Assembly: GCA_020634795.1 (NCBI GenBank)
Contig: JACKAZ010000009.1
Coordinates: 124,001 to 188,000, forward strand
Source of the DNA: Ardenticatenales bacterium
GTDB lineage: Bacteria > Chloroflexota > Anaerolineae > Ardenticatenales > Ardenticatenaceae
Length of the DNA stretch: 64,000 bases
Direction: 5' to 3'
In this document: one piece after another, positions 1-8,976 of the stretch
How the letters are laid out: every line of letters begins with the position of its first letter
Position numbering within the stretch: position 1 is the first letter of the stretch
Translations under genes and position numbers: made by a program
The notes under the pieces: model-generated
The model's database searches: none
Told to the model about the DNA's origin: nothing
Seen by the model: only the letters and a program-made list of their open reading frames with translations

Positions 1-793
1 CCTCGCCAGTGACGATGTCTGCGCCCAGTTCGCCCGGCGATTGGAGCATGGTGATGGCGATGGGGTCGGCGCTGACGCAGAGCAAGGCGCCTGCGGCGTG
101 GGCCGCGTCGCCGATCGCTCGCAGATCTTCGATGTTGCCGTAGAAGTTGGGATATTGAACGATCACCGCCGCCGTCTTGTCGTCCAGCGCGGCTTCGACC
201 GCTGCCAGTGGGGTCAGGCCACTGACCGCGTCCAGGTCCACATAGTGCTCGTCGATGTCGATGCCGTGGTTGTAGGTATCGAGAACCTTGCGATATTCGG
301 GGTGCAGCCCGCGCGAAATGACCAGCTTGTTGCGCTTGCCGCGCGACTGTCGCACCGCCATCAGCGCGGCCTCGGCCACGGCGGTCGAGCCATCGTACAT
401 CGAGGCATTCGCCACGTCCATGCCGGTCAGCTCCGCCATCAAGGTTTGAAATTCGTAGATGATCTGCAACGTGCCTTGCGCCACCTCGGCTTGGTAGGGC
501 GTGTAGGCGGTGTAGAGTTCACCCCGGAAAAGCAGATGGGGCACAACGGCCGGGGTGTAATGATAGTAAGCGCCCGCGCCGAGAAAGGAGGGATGGGTCG
601 AAAGGGTCGCGTTGCGAGTGGCCATCCGCTCGAAATGGCGACGGGCCGTGACTTCGCTCATCCCTTGCGGCAGATCGAGCGTCGGAAAACGGTACGCTTC
701 CGGCACATCGTTGAAGAGATCATCGTTGCTCTCAACGCCAATGGCGGCGAGCATCGCGGCGCGATCCGCGTCGGTATGCGGTGTGTACTTCAC
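1..793 (-). CDS. gcvPA: Glycine dehydrogenase (decarboxylating) subunit 1, partial
   Basis: This is the N-terminal subunit of the two-subunit P protein, which decarboxylates glycine with PLP and passes the aminomethyl group to lipoyl-GcvH. The visible 264 residues start at a GTG and read VKYTPHTDADRAAMLAAIG, followed by PQGMSEV, FLGAGAYYHY, PYQAEVAQGTLQ, YEFQT and NASMYDGSTA, all hallmarks of GcvPA. The gene runs off the left edge, so its C-terminus and the expected gcvPB partner are not visible. It lies downstream of gcvH on the same strand, across a 264-bp gap that carries a short GCATGGT heptamer array near 880-900. The family call is firm; the GTG start is the best fit because an alternative ATG lies only after the conserved N-terminus. 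Confidence 0.93.
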   Translation of the reverse strand, partial: MKYTPHTDADRAAMLAAIGVESNDDLFNDVPEAYRFPTLDLPQGMSEVTARRHFERMATRNATLSTHPSFLGAGAYYHYTPAVVPHLLFRGELYTAYTPYQAEVAQGTLQIIYEFQTLMAELTGMDVANASMYDGSTAVAEAALMAVRQSRGKRNKLVISRGLHPEYRKVLDTYNHGIDIDEHYVDLDAVSGLTPLAAVEAALDDKTAAVIVQYPNFYGNIEDLRAIGDAAHAAGALLCVSADPIAITMLQSPGELGADIVTGE

Positions 794-1057
794 GGTACAG
801 CTCCGGTTTATCTTTGGGTATGGTTGGTTATTGAGGTTGGGAGCGGTTAAGTAGCTCGGTTAAAGGTGGGGCGAGTGGTGCATGGTGCATGGTGCATGGG
901 TCGCAATTGGAATGGCAAGGGTAACGAGGTGCTATTCTCGATTCCCAAGGGCAGAACGGTGAGACAGTCCCCAACATCACCCCATTCCCATTTTCCATTC
1001 GCCACTCCCCAGCCTTTGCGATTGAGAGGCCGCCCCGCTACCTCTAGCCGCAGCGGC

Positions 1058-1441
1058 TTACGCTTCCAGCAACGCCTCGTAGGCGGCGGCGTCGAGCAGT
1101 TCGTCAAAGTCGGCCTCGTTGTCGGGTCGAACCTTCAACATCCAGCCCTCGCCGTAGGGGTCGCTGTTGACCTGCTCCGGCGCGTCGAAAAGTGCATCGT
1201 TCACCGCGACGATCTCACCGCTGATGGGCGCGTAGAGATCGCTGGCGGCTTTGACCGATTCGACCACGCCGAAGGCGTCGCCCGCGGTGATACTGTCGCC
1301 GACTTCGCCGACTTCGACATAGACGATGTCGCCCAGTGTTTCTTGCGCGTAGTCGGTGATGCCGATGACGACCAGGCCCTCGTCCCACATGGCCCATTCA
1401 TGTTCTTTGGTGTAGCGCAGATCGTCCTTAATGGTTGACAC
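1058..1441 (-). CDS. gcvH: Glycine cleavage system H protein
   Basis: GcvH is the lipoyl carrier that shuttles the aminomethyl intermediate between the P and T proteins in the cytoplasm. The 127-residue product has normal length. It shows KEHEWAMW near the N-terminus, GITDYAQETLGDIVYVE, and the lipoylation motif ESVKAASDLYAP with the acceptor lysine at residue 64. The C-terminal NSDPYGEGWMLKV is also typical. Translation starts at GTG behind a strong AAGGAGGAG Shine-Dalgarno. The stop of the upstream membrane-protein gene lies only 25 bp away, so gcvH may be read through from that gene as well as serving with gcvPA downstream. All visible functional residues are present. Confidence 0.97.
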   Translation of the reverse strand: MSTIKDDLRYTKEHEWAMWDEGLVVIGITDYAQETLGDIVYVEVGEVGDSITAGDAFGVVESVKAASDLYAPISGEIVAVNDALFDAPEQVNSDPYGEGWMLKVRPDNEADFDELLDAAAYEALLEA

Positions 1442-1466
1442 AGGAATGCTCCTCCTTGACGGGTTA

Positions 1467-3641
1467 CTATCTCTCCGTCAATCTTAGATTGATCGCGCGA
1501 ATCGCAAAACTCAACCATCGGTCATCGCTGCTGCCAAAGTCGGAAGGGCGAAAGTTGCCATTTTGAAGCGAGAGTTCCAGCGAATTGATGCCCGCTTGCA
1601 AAGCTAACCCTACAGTCGTGGTCCGATCCACCTCGACGGGGACGCTGATGGCGGGGTCGTCGTTTAGACGTACGGTAAGCGTCCCCTGCCGCCCTACCCC
1701 GTCCTCCGAAAGCGGGTCATGGAGCGCGAGGGGGGTGATTTCAAGTTGGCCATTCTGCGCCGTCGGGAGATAGAGACGTAGCTCGGCCGGTGAGCTGGCC
1801 CAGCGGCCTGCCGCTTCCCACGGCTGCCAACCCACGCCCGCGACCAACGCGGGCACCACCGTCGCTGTGTCGTTGCCGTGCGGCAAGGCGTAGACCGTGG
1901 TGAAGGCATCGTCGACTACGGGGGCCGCTCCCCCAAAGAGCCGTTGGATCACGGCCCGCCCCGCTTCCTCCCCCGGCGACCCGATCGGATATTCGACATC
2001 CCCGGCCTGCGGTTTGTGAAAAACCACATAACGGTAGCCCGCCGAGCGCAAATCGAAGCGGGCGTTGTCCATGCAATCGCTCTCAACCCCGTTCACCATC
2101 AGCCCCGGTTGTTCGGACATTGTGCCATAAAAGCAGGGCAGAACGGGATTGGTCTGATAAGGTCGAGAGATGTACCCGCCGCTAATACCCTTGCGATGGG
2201 TCAACTGATAGAGCTGGTAAATCGAGGCATATTGCACGTCCCACGTGGTCGGATTGGGGCGGATCGGGAGGTCGAATACGCCATAACGTTCCTGCGATTG
2301 AGCGAGGGTTGTATAGAAGTTTGGCATCGGGCGGGGCCATTCTTGCGGCCACGGCTGGGGCCAACGCAACCCGAGCAGCAGTAGGATCAGGAGCGCGGGC
2401 AAGACGAGGCTCTGGCTACCTATCCGCTTCCTGATCGTTTCCAACCCTATCCCTGCCGTCAGCGCGACCAGCACAAAACCCAAAAGCATAAATCGGCCGG
2501 GAAAGCGCATGAAATCAAGACCGGGCACAAAAGCAAGCAAAGCATAGGGCAGCGGAATGGGGAGATCAAAGCGCGTCCACAGGCTACGTCCGGCCACTTG
2601 TAGCGTAGGGCCGAGCGAAAAGAGGATGAACAAGGCCGCGAACAGCCCCCAGCGTCGGCCCCGTCCTGTGGCAAGGGCGGCAAGCATCAAGAGGATGAGG
2701 GGCCACCCCAGCGAGACCTCGCTATCCACAGACCAGGTCAACTGCCGGCTACGCAACTGTTGTTGACTCCACGCCCCCAGCCAGTAACTGTGCGGGCTTG
2801 GCAGCAGAAACTCAATCAGATCCGGCTTACTGACCGCCGACTGCGCCTGAAAATCGACCTGAATTGCCGGGTTCTGCGCCGCCTGACGAATGGCATAGAG
2901 GAGAGGCGCCGTGACGATGAGCGTAAGGAGCGCGACGAAGAGGAGACGCCGCGCCACCGGAAGGCGCTGTTGGCGGGGCGCACGGAGCAGCTTCCCCCCA
3001 CTCAGTACCATAAGGGCCAAGGCCGACAAGACGAACTGATAGCCCGAATTGAGCAGCACAAGCAACATACAAAGCGCTGTAGCCATGACCCACCGTGCGG
3101 ATCGCTCGGGGGCTACGGCACGGTAGGCGGCGAGGAGCAGGAAGACCATAGGCGCGACCAAAATCTTGTCAAAGTGGCTGACCAGCCCCGCCAGGGGCAT
3201 CGCGGCGGTCATCAGTGCCACCCCAACGAAGAGCGCGACCCCAAAGGACAATGGGAGGGCACGGGCCAACAAGTAGGCGGAGTAGCCAGAGAGGGCAAGG
3301 CAGAGCAAGAGGGTGATGTTGTGGGCTACGATTGGCCCGAAGGCCCAGAAGGGCAGCCCCAGCAGTCCGATCAGCGGCCCATGACCATGGGTCAACAGCG
3401 AAATACCCTGCGGATAATAGAGCAGATGGCTGTAGTAAAGCGGTTCGCGCAAAAATGTGGCCTCGCGGATATGCCACATAAACCAGACATTATGGCGCAC
3501 GTCACTCTGGTAGCCTGTATAAGCGTCGGCCAGATCGGGCAAGGTGGACCACGAGAACAAGAGCGCCACCGCAAGGAACAAGAGCGGGGGCGCGATGTAA
3601 CGCCAGCGCCGAGCGCTAGGCCATGCACGTGGCATGCTCAT
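1467..3641 (-). CDS. Polytopic membrane protein, GT-C glycosyltransferase-like
   Basis: This is a protein of about 724 residues with roughly ten hydrophobic segments in the first 450 residues, followed by a soluble beta-rich C-terminal domain. A basic N-terminus leads into the first membrane helix (PPLLFLAVALLFSW). The next stretch holds SDVRHNVWFMWHIREA, LLYYPQG and AHNITLLLCLALSGYSAYLLARAL, resembling uncharacterised GT-C-like or DUF2079/YfhO-type membrane proteins that handle lipid-linked sugars. No catalytic residue can be assigned with confidence. The chosen ATG at 3641 fits the start of hydrophobic sequence; an upstream extension to 3743 would overlap the promoter of the divergent gene and looks non-coding. 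It pairs head-to-head with the related gene at 3771. Substrate unknown. Confidence 0.7.
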   Translation of the reverse strand: MSMPRAWPSARRWRYIAPPLLFLAVALLFSWSTLPDLADAYTGYQSDVRHNVWFMWHIREATFLREPLYYSHLLYYPQGISLLTHGHGPLIGLLGLPFWAFGPIVAHNITLLLCLALSGYSAYLLARALPLSFGVALFVGVALMTAAMPLAGLVSHFDKILVAPMVFLLLAAYRAVAPERSARWVMATALCMLLVLLNSGYQFVLSALALMVLSGGKLLRAPRQQRLPVARRLLFVALLTLIVTAPLLYAIRQAAQNPAIQVDFQAQSAVSKPDLIEFLLPSPHSYWLGAWSQQQLRSRQLTWSVDSEVSLGWPLILLMLAALATGRGRRWGLFAALFILFSLGPTLQVAGRSLWTRFDLPIPLPYALLAFVPGLDFMRFPGRFMLLGFVLVALTAGIGLETIRKRIGSQSLVLPALLILLLLGLRWPQPWPQEWPRPMPNFYTTLAQSQERYGVFDLPIRPNPTTWDVQYASIYQLYQLTHRKGISGGYISRPYQTNPVLPCFYGTMSEQPGLMVNGVESDCMDNARFDLRSAGYRYVVFHKPQAGDVEYPIGSPGEEAGRAVIQRLFGGAAPVVDDAFTTVYALPHGNDTATVVPALVAGVGWQPWEAAGRWASSPAELRLYLPTAQNGQLEITPLALHDPLSEDGVGRQGTLTVRLNDDPAISVPVEVDRTTTVGLALQAGINSLELSLQNGNFRPSDFGSSDDRWLSFAIRAINLRLTER

Positions 3642-3734
3642 CGGTGCAGGCGCTCTCTGGCGCTGCCCTTGCGCTGTGGCATCTTGGCAAGACACCACGT
3701 CCCTGCACGGCCCGTAGCAGCGCCGTCCGCAACG

Positions 3735-3763
3735 TTGCCCCACCGATCAAGGCGTTGTATCAT
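3735..3763 (+). promoter_or_regulatory. Predicted promoter of the divergent membrane-protein gene
   Basis: TTGCCC (3735-3740) and TATCAT (3758-3763) are separated by 17 bp. The -10 element ends only 7 bp before the ATG at 3771, so transcription would begin at or next to the start codon and give a leaderless mRNA. No Shine-Dalgarno is seen in that position. Confidence 0.5.
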
Positions 3764-3770
3764 TCTCGGC

Positions 3771-6227
3771 ATGTACAGCGCACGGCGACAGCGATCCCTC
3801 CTCGGGTCGCGCCCTCTCATTCCCTACCTCTGTCTTCTGTGCGTAACATTGCTTTTCACCTGGCCGATGGCCGCCGCCTTACCCAGCGTGCTTTACGACT
3901 GGCACGATCCACTGCTCAATGCGTGGATCATGGCATGGGAAGCCCACCAACTCCTTCTGGATCCGCGCCATCTCTTTGATGCCAATATCTTCTACCCCTA
4001 CCCCGCTACCCTCGCTTTCAGCGAATCATTGTTTGGGATCTCTGCCCTCTCGTTACCACTACTTTGGGCGGGCGTAGCCCCGCTGACAACACACAATGTG
4101 ATGATGCTCGTGGCCTTCTTTATGGCGGGCGTGGGCGCTTACCTGCTCGCCTTGCACCTCACCGCCAATCGCACCGCCGCCGTGGTTGCCGCGCTCATCT
4201 ACGCCTTTGCCCCCTACCGCTTCGGGCAGCTCAGCCAGCTACAGTTGTTGACGACGGGCTGGCTTCCGCTCACATTGCTCTACCTCGATCGTCTCCTTTG
4301 GCCGCGTGCGGCGGGACGAGGGGCCACACGACGCGACTATCTTCTCTTCGCATTCTTCTTCGTGATGCAAGCCCTCTCCTCCTTCTATTACGCGCTCTTC
4401 ACCCTGACCGGCGGCGTGCTCTATGCGGTGGCGGCCCTCCTGCTGAATCGCAGGCAGAGCAAGCGGCTCAGGGCCACGCTTCCCGCGTTGGCGCTGACGC
4501 TGGCGCTCACGTTCGTGCTGCTGCTGCCCGCGGTCTACCCTTATTTCATGGTCAATCGGCAATTGGGCGCCAGTTGGAGCATCGAGCAGAACGAACAGTT
4601 CTCGGCCCCGCTGCAAGCCTTCTTCCATGCCCCGCCATCGAATAAGATTTGGGGGACTTTAACCGCCCCCCTCCGCTACAAGCATGGCGACTGCTGTCCG
4701 GGCATCGCGCTTTGGCCCGGGCTGACCCCGCTGCTCTTGGCGGCTTACGCCCTCTTTACAGGGCGGGATGCGCGACGTTGGGCCTTTGTGGGCATGGCGG
4801 GCGTGGCGCTGTTTTTCGCTTTGGGTCCAACCCTACAAATCCGGCCGGGCGAAGGGAGCGTGACGCTGCCCTATCACTGGCTGCTCAGCCATGTTCCAGG
4901 CTTTAGTGCGCTACGTGTCCCGGCGCGCTGGTCCTTGTTGGCGCTGTTGGCGCTGAGTGTGTTGGCCGCATGGGGAGTGGCCCGCCGCCCGACGGGGGGC
5001 AAGATCGCAGTCGCACTACTACTGATCGAATTTTGGACCTTTCCCTTGGGCCTTGTCAAAGCCCCTTCCCCATCGCCAGCGATTGACTGGCTGGCCGACC
5101 AGCCGCCCTCGGTCATTTTGGAACTGCCACTGACGGTGCGCTTGGAAGCCAAAACGGTCCCCACCACCGACGGACAAGCGCGGCAGATCAGCCAACTCCC
5201 GATCCGCAACTATTTCAGCATCCAGCATTGGCATACGACGCCAGACGGATACAGTGGCTATATTCCGCCCTCTGTCGCGGCGCTAGACGGCGAACTGTGC
5301 GCCTTTCCCACGCAGCGTAACGTTCGCTTGTTCCAAGCGATGGGGATCGATTATCTGGTCGTGCACGGGGATCAGTACCCCCCCGAGCAAGCAGGGGCGA
5401 TCCGCCAATCCTTGGCCACGTTGTCGGGCATTGAAGCGGTGGGCTGTTGGGCGGCGGGCGAGGCACAGGACGACCCGTGTCCTGCAGAAGGCACGGCGAT
5501 TTATCGCATCACGGCAGCGACCGATGACTCGCTTCCATCGGTCGATTGGTCCCTTCTGGCGCCAGAAACGGTGGCGCCGGGCGCCACTGTGCCGCTACAA
5601 CTCGCCCTCACCACCCCCACCCACCGATATGGGCCGCCGACAGAACGCATCACGCTGGACGTTCGCTGGACAGGCCCCGAAACGTTGGCCCAAAAGGTCA
5701 CGGTGACGCCTCCCTTGTGGGTGGAACAGGCCGCGCTCATTCCCATCGAGGTTGTCGCGCCCACCGTTGCAGGAACCTATGCGCTGTCGATCAGCGGCGG
5801 GCCGCGCCCGCTGACCCAGCAGATCACCGTTAGCGAGCATGTCCCCGCCTCCTTCATTCCCGTGGCAGCAACGGTCGCCGATCTGCAGGTCAGCCATCTG
5901 GCGCCGGGGGAGACGGCCACGGTGGATCTCGCTTGGCGCTATCTCCACTATCTCCCGCGCTATTTCAGAGCCACCGTACAAGCGGTCGATAGCGAAGGGA
6001 GCATCTGGGCGCAACCCCAAGCGATGCCGGGGCCTCTTCCCACGATCGAGTGGTGCGTGGGTGAAAGTTACGGTCGACGTTGGGAACTGGCCATCCCCGC
6101 CGACGCCAAGCCCCCCTTGCATCTCAATCTGCTCTGGCACGATGAGTTTTCGGGGGAGCCAGCTCGGCTCTGGTACGAGGGCGAGTGGCGCGACACGCTG
6201 CGCATCGAAGTGGCACCCCCCCCGTGA
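3771..6227 (+). CDS. Polytopic membrane protein, GT-C glycosyltransferase-like, with C-terminal soluble domain
   Basis: The 818-residue product begins MYSARRQRSLLGSRPL and then has about eleven hydrophobic segments up to residue 460. Motifs such as WHDPLLNAWIMAWEAHQL, NIFYPYPATLAFSES, THNVMMLVAFF and YAFAPYRFGQLSQLQLL match the group of uncharacterised bacterial membrane proteins related to GT-C glycosyltransferases. The C-terminal 350 residues are extracytoplasmic-looking and beta-rich. Layout and wording of the first 150 residues resemble its divergent neighbour ending at 3641, so the two are probably paralogs. The reading frame is open far upstream (to 2760), but that portion is antisense to the neighbour and lacks protein-like composition. 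Function beyond membrane glycan or lipid chemistry is not assignable. Confidence 0.75.
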   Translation: MYSARRQRSLLGSRPLIPYLCLLCVTLLFTWPMAAALPSVLYDWHDPLLNAWIMAWEAHQLLLDPRHLFDANIFYPYPATLAFSESLFGISALSLPLLWAGVAPLTTHNVMMLVAFFMAGVGAYLLALHLTANRTAAVVAALIYAFAPYRFGQLSQLQLLTTGWLPLTLLYLDRLLWPRAAGRGATRRDYLLFAFFFVMQALSSFYYALFTLTGGVLYAVAALLLNRRQSKRLRATLPALALTLALTFVLLLPAVYPYFMVNRQLGASWSIEQNEQFSAPLQAFFHAPPSNKIWGTLTAPLRYKHGDCCPGIALWPGLTPLLLAAYALFTGRDARRWAFVGMAGVALFFALGPTLQIRPGEGSVTLPYHWLLSHVPGFSALRVPARWSLLALLALSVLAAWGVARRPTGGKIAVALLLIEFWTFPLGLVKAPSPSPAIDWLADQPPSVILELPLTVRLEAKTVPTTDGQARQISQLPIRNYFSIQHWHTTPDGYSGYIPPSVAALDGELCAFPTQRNVRLFQAMGIDYLVVHGDQYPPEQAGAIRQSLATLSGIEAVGCWAAGEAQDDPCPAEGTAIYRITAATDDSLPSVDWSLLAPETVAPGATVPLQLALTTPTHRYGPPTERITLDVRWTGPETLAQKVTVTPPLWVEQAALIPIEVVAPTVAGTYALSISGGPRPLTQQITVSEHVPASFIPVAATVADLQVSHLAPGETATVDLAWRYLHYLPRYFRATVQAVDSEGSIWAQPQAMPGPLPTIEWCVGESYGRRWELAIPADAKPPLHLNLLWHDEFSGEPARLWYEGEWRDTLRIEVAPPP

Positions 6228-6360
6228 CACCCTTCCTAATGGCCTGTTTCGTGATGATCTGTCCCATGGCGAAGCGCAGGGGCTGCCCGAGGGGCAACGG
6301 TAGCGCGCTGACACGATTCCCGACGACGCCCATTCGCCATTCTCACAGTCGCGGTTATCC

Positions 6361-7464
6361 CTAAGAGGCCGCCCGTTTGTAGAAGGGCCGCTTGACGATT
6401 TCTGCTTCGACGGGCTTGCCACGAATCACCACGAAAAGGCGCTCGCCAACCGTGGCATGGCGTGGCTCGACCATCGCTTGGGCAATGGCATAGCCGAGGG
6501 TGGGGGCCATGGAGCCGCTGGTGACCCGTCCGATGGCAACCCCATCGCCATCTTGCACCGCGTAGCCCTCGCGTGCGATGCCGCGCCCCAACAGTTTGAG
6601 CATCACCAGCTTGCGAGGCAGCCCCTCGGCGCGGAGTTGGCGCTGTCGGGCCGCCCCCACGTAGTCGCCTTCCTTCGCGACAAAATAGCCGAGGCCCGCT
6701 TCCAGCGGTGAGGTCTCGTCGTCCAGTTCGTGGCCGTAGAGCGGCATCGACGCTTCGAGGCGCAGTGTGTCGCGGGCGCCGAGGCCCGCGGGCTGAATGG
6801 CGTAGCTTTCGCCCGCCGCCATCACGCGCTGCCACATCTGGGCCGCTTGATCGCCCGGCACGAACAATTCGAAGCCGTCCTCGCCCGTGTAGCCGGTGCG
6901 GGCAACAATGATCGGTAGGCCATCGATCTGACCCTCGCGCACCGTGTAGTACCCCATCTCACGCGGATCGAAGTCGATCAGTTGATCGAGCAGTGATTCG
7001 GCATCTGGCCCTTGCAGCGCCAGCAGTGCCCACGCATCGCTCTGATTTTCGACGCGGACCCCCTCGAAAGACGATGCCACGGCGCTGACCTGCGCCCAGT
7101 CTTTGTCGATGTTGCCCGCATTGACGACCATCAGCGCTCGATCATCGGCCACCCGATAGACGATAAGGTCGTCGATCGTGCCGCCCGCGTCGTTCAGCAA
7201 CATCGTGTACTGCGCCTGACCGACCGCCAGCTTCTTGGCATCGTTGGCGCAGAGCTTGTCTAAGAATTCGACCAATCGCGGCCCACGCACCTCGAACTCG
7301 CCCATATGGCTCACATCGAAGAGACCGACGTGGGTGCGCACCGCGTTGTGTTCATCCATGATGCCGCGATACTGTACCGGCATCTCCCATCCGCCAAAAT
7401 CGACCATCCGCGCGCCCAGCGCCAAGTGCTGATCATAAAGCGGGGTTCGTCGCAAATCCGCCAT
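6361..7464 (-). CDS. gcvT: Aminomethyltransferase, glycine cleavage T protein
   Basis: GcvT transfers the methylene carbon from aminomethyl-lipoyl-GcvH to tetrahydrofolate, releasing ammonia. The 367-residue product has normal length and shows RTPLYDQHLALGARMVDFGG, MPVQYRGI, HVGLFDVSHMGEFEV, NAGNIDKDW, YTGEDGFELFVP, GLGARDTLRLEASMPLYGHEL and GRVTSGSMAPTLGYAIA, which cover the folate-binding and C-terminal barrel domains. An AAGGAGG Shine-Dalgarno lies upstream of the ATG. It is the promoter-proximal gene of the gcvT-gcvH-gcvPA order, but two membrane-protein genes (1467-6227) separate it from gcvH, which is unusual. I see no glycine riboswitch in its leader. Confidence 0.97.
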   Translation of the reverse strand: MADLRRTPLYDQHLALGARMVDFGGWEMPVQYRGIMDEHNAVRTHVGLFDVSHMGEFEVRGPRLVEFLDKLCANDAKKLAVGQAQYTMLLNDAGGTIDDLIVYRVADDRALMVVNAGNIDKDWAQVSAVASSFEGVRVENQSDAWALLALQGPDAESLLDQLIDFDPREMGYYTVREGQIDGLPIIVARTGYTGEDGFELFVPGDQAAQMWQRVMAAGESYAIQPAGLGARDTLRLEASMPLYGHELDDETSPLEAGLGYFVAKEGDYVGAARQRQLRAEGLPRKLVMLKLLGRGIAREGYAVQDGDGVAIGRVTSGSMAPTLGYAIAQAMVEPRHATVGERLFVVIRGKPVEAEIVKRPFYKRAAS

Positions 7465-7523
7465 CGGTGGCTGCCTCCTTGCTGTTGGTAACCGTCGCTG
7501 TCACCCATGATTTCTTGCGTCAG

Positions 7524-7552
7524 ATTGTAGGATTAGGGGCGGTATTCGACAA
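7524..7552 (-). promoter_or_regulatory. Predicted promoter of gcvT
   Basis: On the minus strand TTGTCG (7552-7547) and TACAAT (7529-7524) are separated by exactly 17 bp and lie about 60 bp upstream of the gcvT ATG. The leader between them and the gene has a Shine-Dalgarno but no evident glycine aptamer. The rest of 7553-7718 shows no gene. Confidence 0.55.
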
Positions 7553-7718
7553 TCGGATCAGGGGGTGTAGGGAAGCGGAGGGCGCTGGGGGCGATGGATG
7601 AAGGCCATGAAAGGAGCGCGGCATCCGCTTTTCAACTGTGGCGCGGTGAAACAGTTTCCCCACCACCCCACGCGCCATTCGCCATGCACCGCCCGCCTGT
7701 ACGCCGCCTGGCTCCAAC

Positions 7719-7747
7719 AAAAAGAGGGTGACCCGAAGGCCACCCTC
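7719..7747 (-). terminator. Rho-independent terminator of the LysM lipoprotein gene
   Basis: Read on the minus strand, GAGGGTG (7747-7741) pairs with CACCCTC (7730-7724) across a 10-nt loop that can pair further, followed by TTTTT. It sits 20 bp past the stop of the LysM gene. Confidence 0.8.
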
Positions 7748-7767
7748 ATTGGGGTTGCGCGTACGAC

Positions 7768-8751
7768 TTATTGCGGGATGACCAGGGTCTGACCCGCGTA
7801 GATGATGTTGTTTTGCAAGCGGTTGGCTTGCTGGATGGCTTGTACCGTGGTGCCAAAGACGTTGGCGATGCCATAGAGGGTGTCACCCGGCTGAACCACG
7901 TAATTGACGCTGCCACCCGCGCTGTTGTTGCCACTGGTGCCACCGTCGCCGGTCGAGGCGCCGCTCGTCCCCGGAATGGTGAGTTGCTGGCCCACGCGCA
8001 GGTTGTTCGGGTTGATGCCCGGGTTGGCGTCGATGATCGACTGGGGCGAAACACCGTATTGTCGCGCAATGGCGTAGATCCACTCGCCGGCCTGCACGGT
8101 GTGAATCACCGTTTCGGTCGGCGGGGTGACCGCGCCGTCATCAGCGGCTTGGCCATTGTCCGTGGCGTCGCTGCTCTCGTCGCCGGTCGCGTCGCTGCCA
8201 TCGGTGCTTTCCGCCGTGCTGCCCTCTTCCGTCTGGGAAGCATCACCCTGCGCGGTGACCTCGTCGCTGGCCGCATCACCCGCCACGATAAGCTCTTGGC
8301 CGACGGTCAGGAAGTCACTCTCCAGATTGTTCTTCGTGCGCAGATCATCGATGGTCGTGCCGAACTGATCGGCGATCGATTGCAGCGTATCCCCCGCTTG
8401 CACCGCGTAGGTCTGCACCGTTTCGGTGGCTTCGCTACCCGCGTCGCCTTCGACCGCAGCTTCCCCTTCACCGGTGCCATCCACCGCCACCACGGTGGCC
8501 TCCGACCCGTCGGTGGTCGCGGGGTTGACCGCCGTGCCATCGGTGGCCGTGCCATCGGTGACCGCGACGTTCTCCTCGTCGACCGCGGCACTTTCCACGG
8601 TGACGTCCGTTTCGGCGGTGCCTTGTGCCACCATCGTCGCTGCGGTATCGGCGGGATTCTCCGGCTCGGAACGCACGCTTTCGCAAGCGACCAAAGCCGT
8701 CGTCAAGAGTAACAGAGACAGAACCAACCAGATTCTCAGATTGCGTCGCAT
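7768..8751 (-). CDS. LysM-repeat lipoprotein
   Basis: This is a 327-residue exported lipoprotein likely bound to peptidoglycan. The signal peptide ends in the lipobox LVAC with the acylated cysteine at residue 23. Three LysM domains follow at about 115-157 (YAVQAGDTLQSIADQFG), 216-260 (HTVQAGEWIYAIARQYG) and 283-327 (YVVQPGDTLYGIANVFG). The linkers are rich in Ala, Asp, Glu, Ser and Thr and look disordered. No catalytic domain is present, so it probably acts as an envelope anchor or spacer rather than a hydrolase. A sigma70-type promoter, a good Shine-Dalgarno (GAGAGGAG) and a terminator frame it as a single-gene unit. Confidence 0.9.
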   Translation of the reverse strand: MRRNLRIWLVLSLLLLTTALVACESVRSEPENPADTAATMVAQGTAETDVTVESAAVDEENVAVTDGTATDGTAVNPATTDGSEATVVAVDGTGEGEAAVEGDAGSEATETVQTYAVQAGDTLQSIADQFGTTIDDLRTKNNLESDFLTVGQELIVAGDAASDEVTAQGDASQTEEGSTAESTDGSDATGDESSDATDNGQAADDGAVTPPTETVIHTVQAGEWIYAIARQYGVSPQSIIDANPGINPNNLRVGQQLTIPGTSGASTGDGGTSGNNSAGGSVNYVVQPGDTLYGIANVFGTTVQAIQQANRLQNNIIYAGQTLVIPQ

Positions 8752-8808
8752 AGCTTTCTCCTCTCAGAAGTCAGGGCGCAAAGTCGCAGTAGAGTACAGG
8801 ACAGAAGC

Positions 8809-8837
8809 ATCATACCACGCCCCCGCCATCTCGTCAA
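8809..8837 (-). promoter_or_regulatory. Predicted promoter of the LysM lipoprotein gene
   Basis: TTGACG (8837-8832) and TATGAT (8814-8809) on the minus strand are 17 bp apart, about 58 bp upstream of the ATG. The match to the sigma70 consensus is strong. Confidence 0.7.
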
Positions 8838-8863
8838 TAGTTTGTTATGTAATTTGGTCTGTT

Positions 8864-8885
8864 TTTTTACCATATATGGTAAAAA
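8864..8885. promoter_or_regulatory. Perfect 22-bp AT-rich palindrome, possible operator
   Basis: TTTTTACCATA is followed directly by TATGGTAAAAA, a perfect dyad with no spacer, in an AT-rich island within GC-rich DNA. It lies 27 bp upstream of the -35 of the LysM promoter and about 90 bp beyond the stop of the hydrolase gene at 8977. It could be a regulator-binding site for the LysM gene; as RNA it could also fold and, with its flanking U-rich tract, end the hydrolase transcript. Confidence 0.5.
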
Positions 8886-8976
8886 GACCGGTGGGGATTG
8901 GCTGGCATGCTGGTGGGATAGGTGGGAACTGTAAGGGCGCGTTGCTCGCACCTTGCACGATCGGTCACTTCTACCG

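Noticed and set aside
2760..3770. N-terminal extension of about 337 residues on the plus-strand membrane protein
   Set aside because: It is antisense to a real gene, is very charged and repetitive in composition, and a promoter plus a hydrophobic N-terminus place the start at 3771.
7465..7718. Glycine riboswitch upstream of gcvT
   Set aside because: The leader between the predicted promoter and the ATG is about 60 nt and has no aptamer-like stems.
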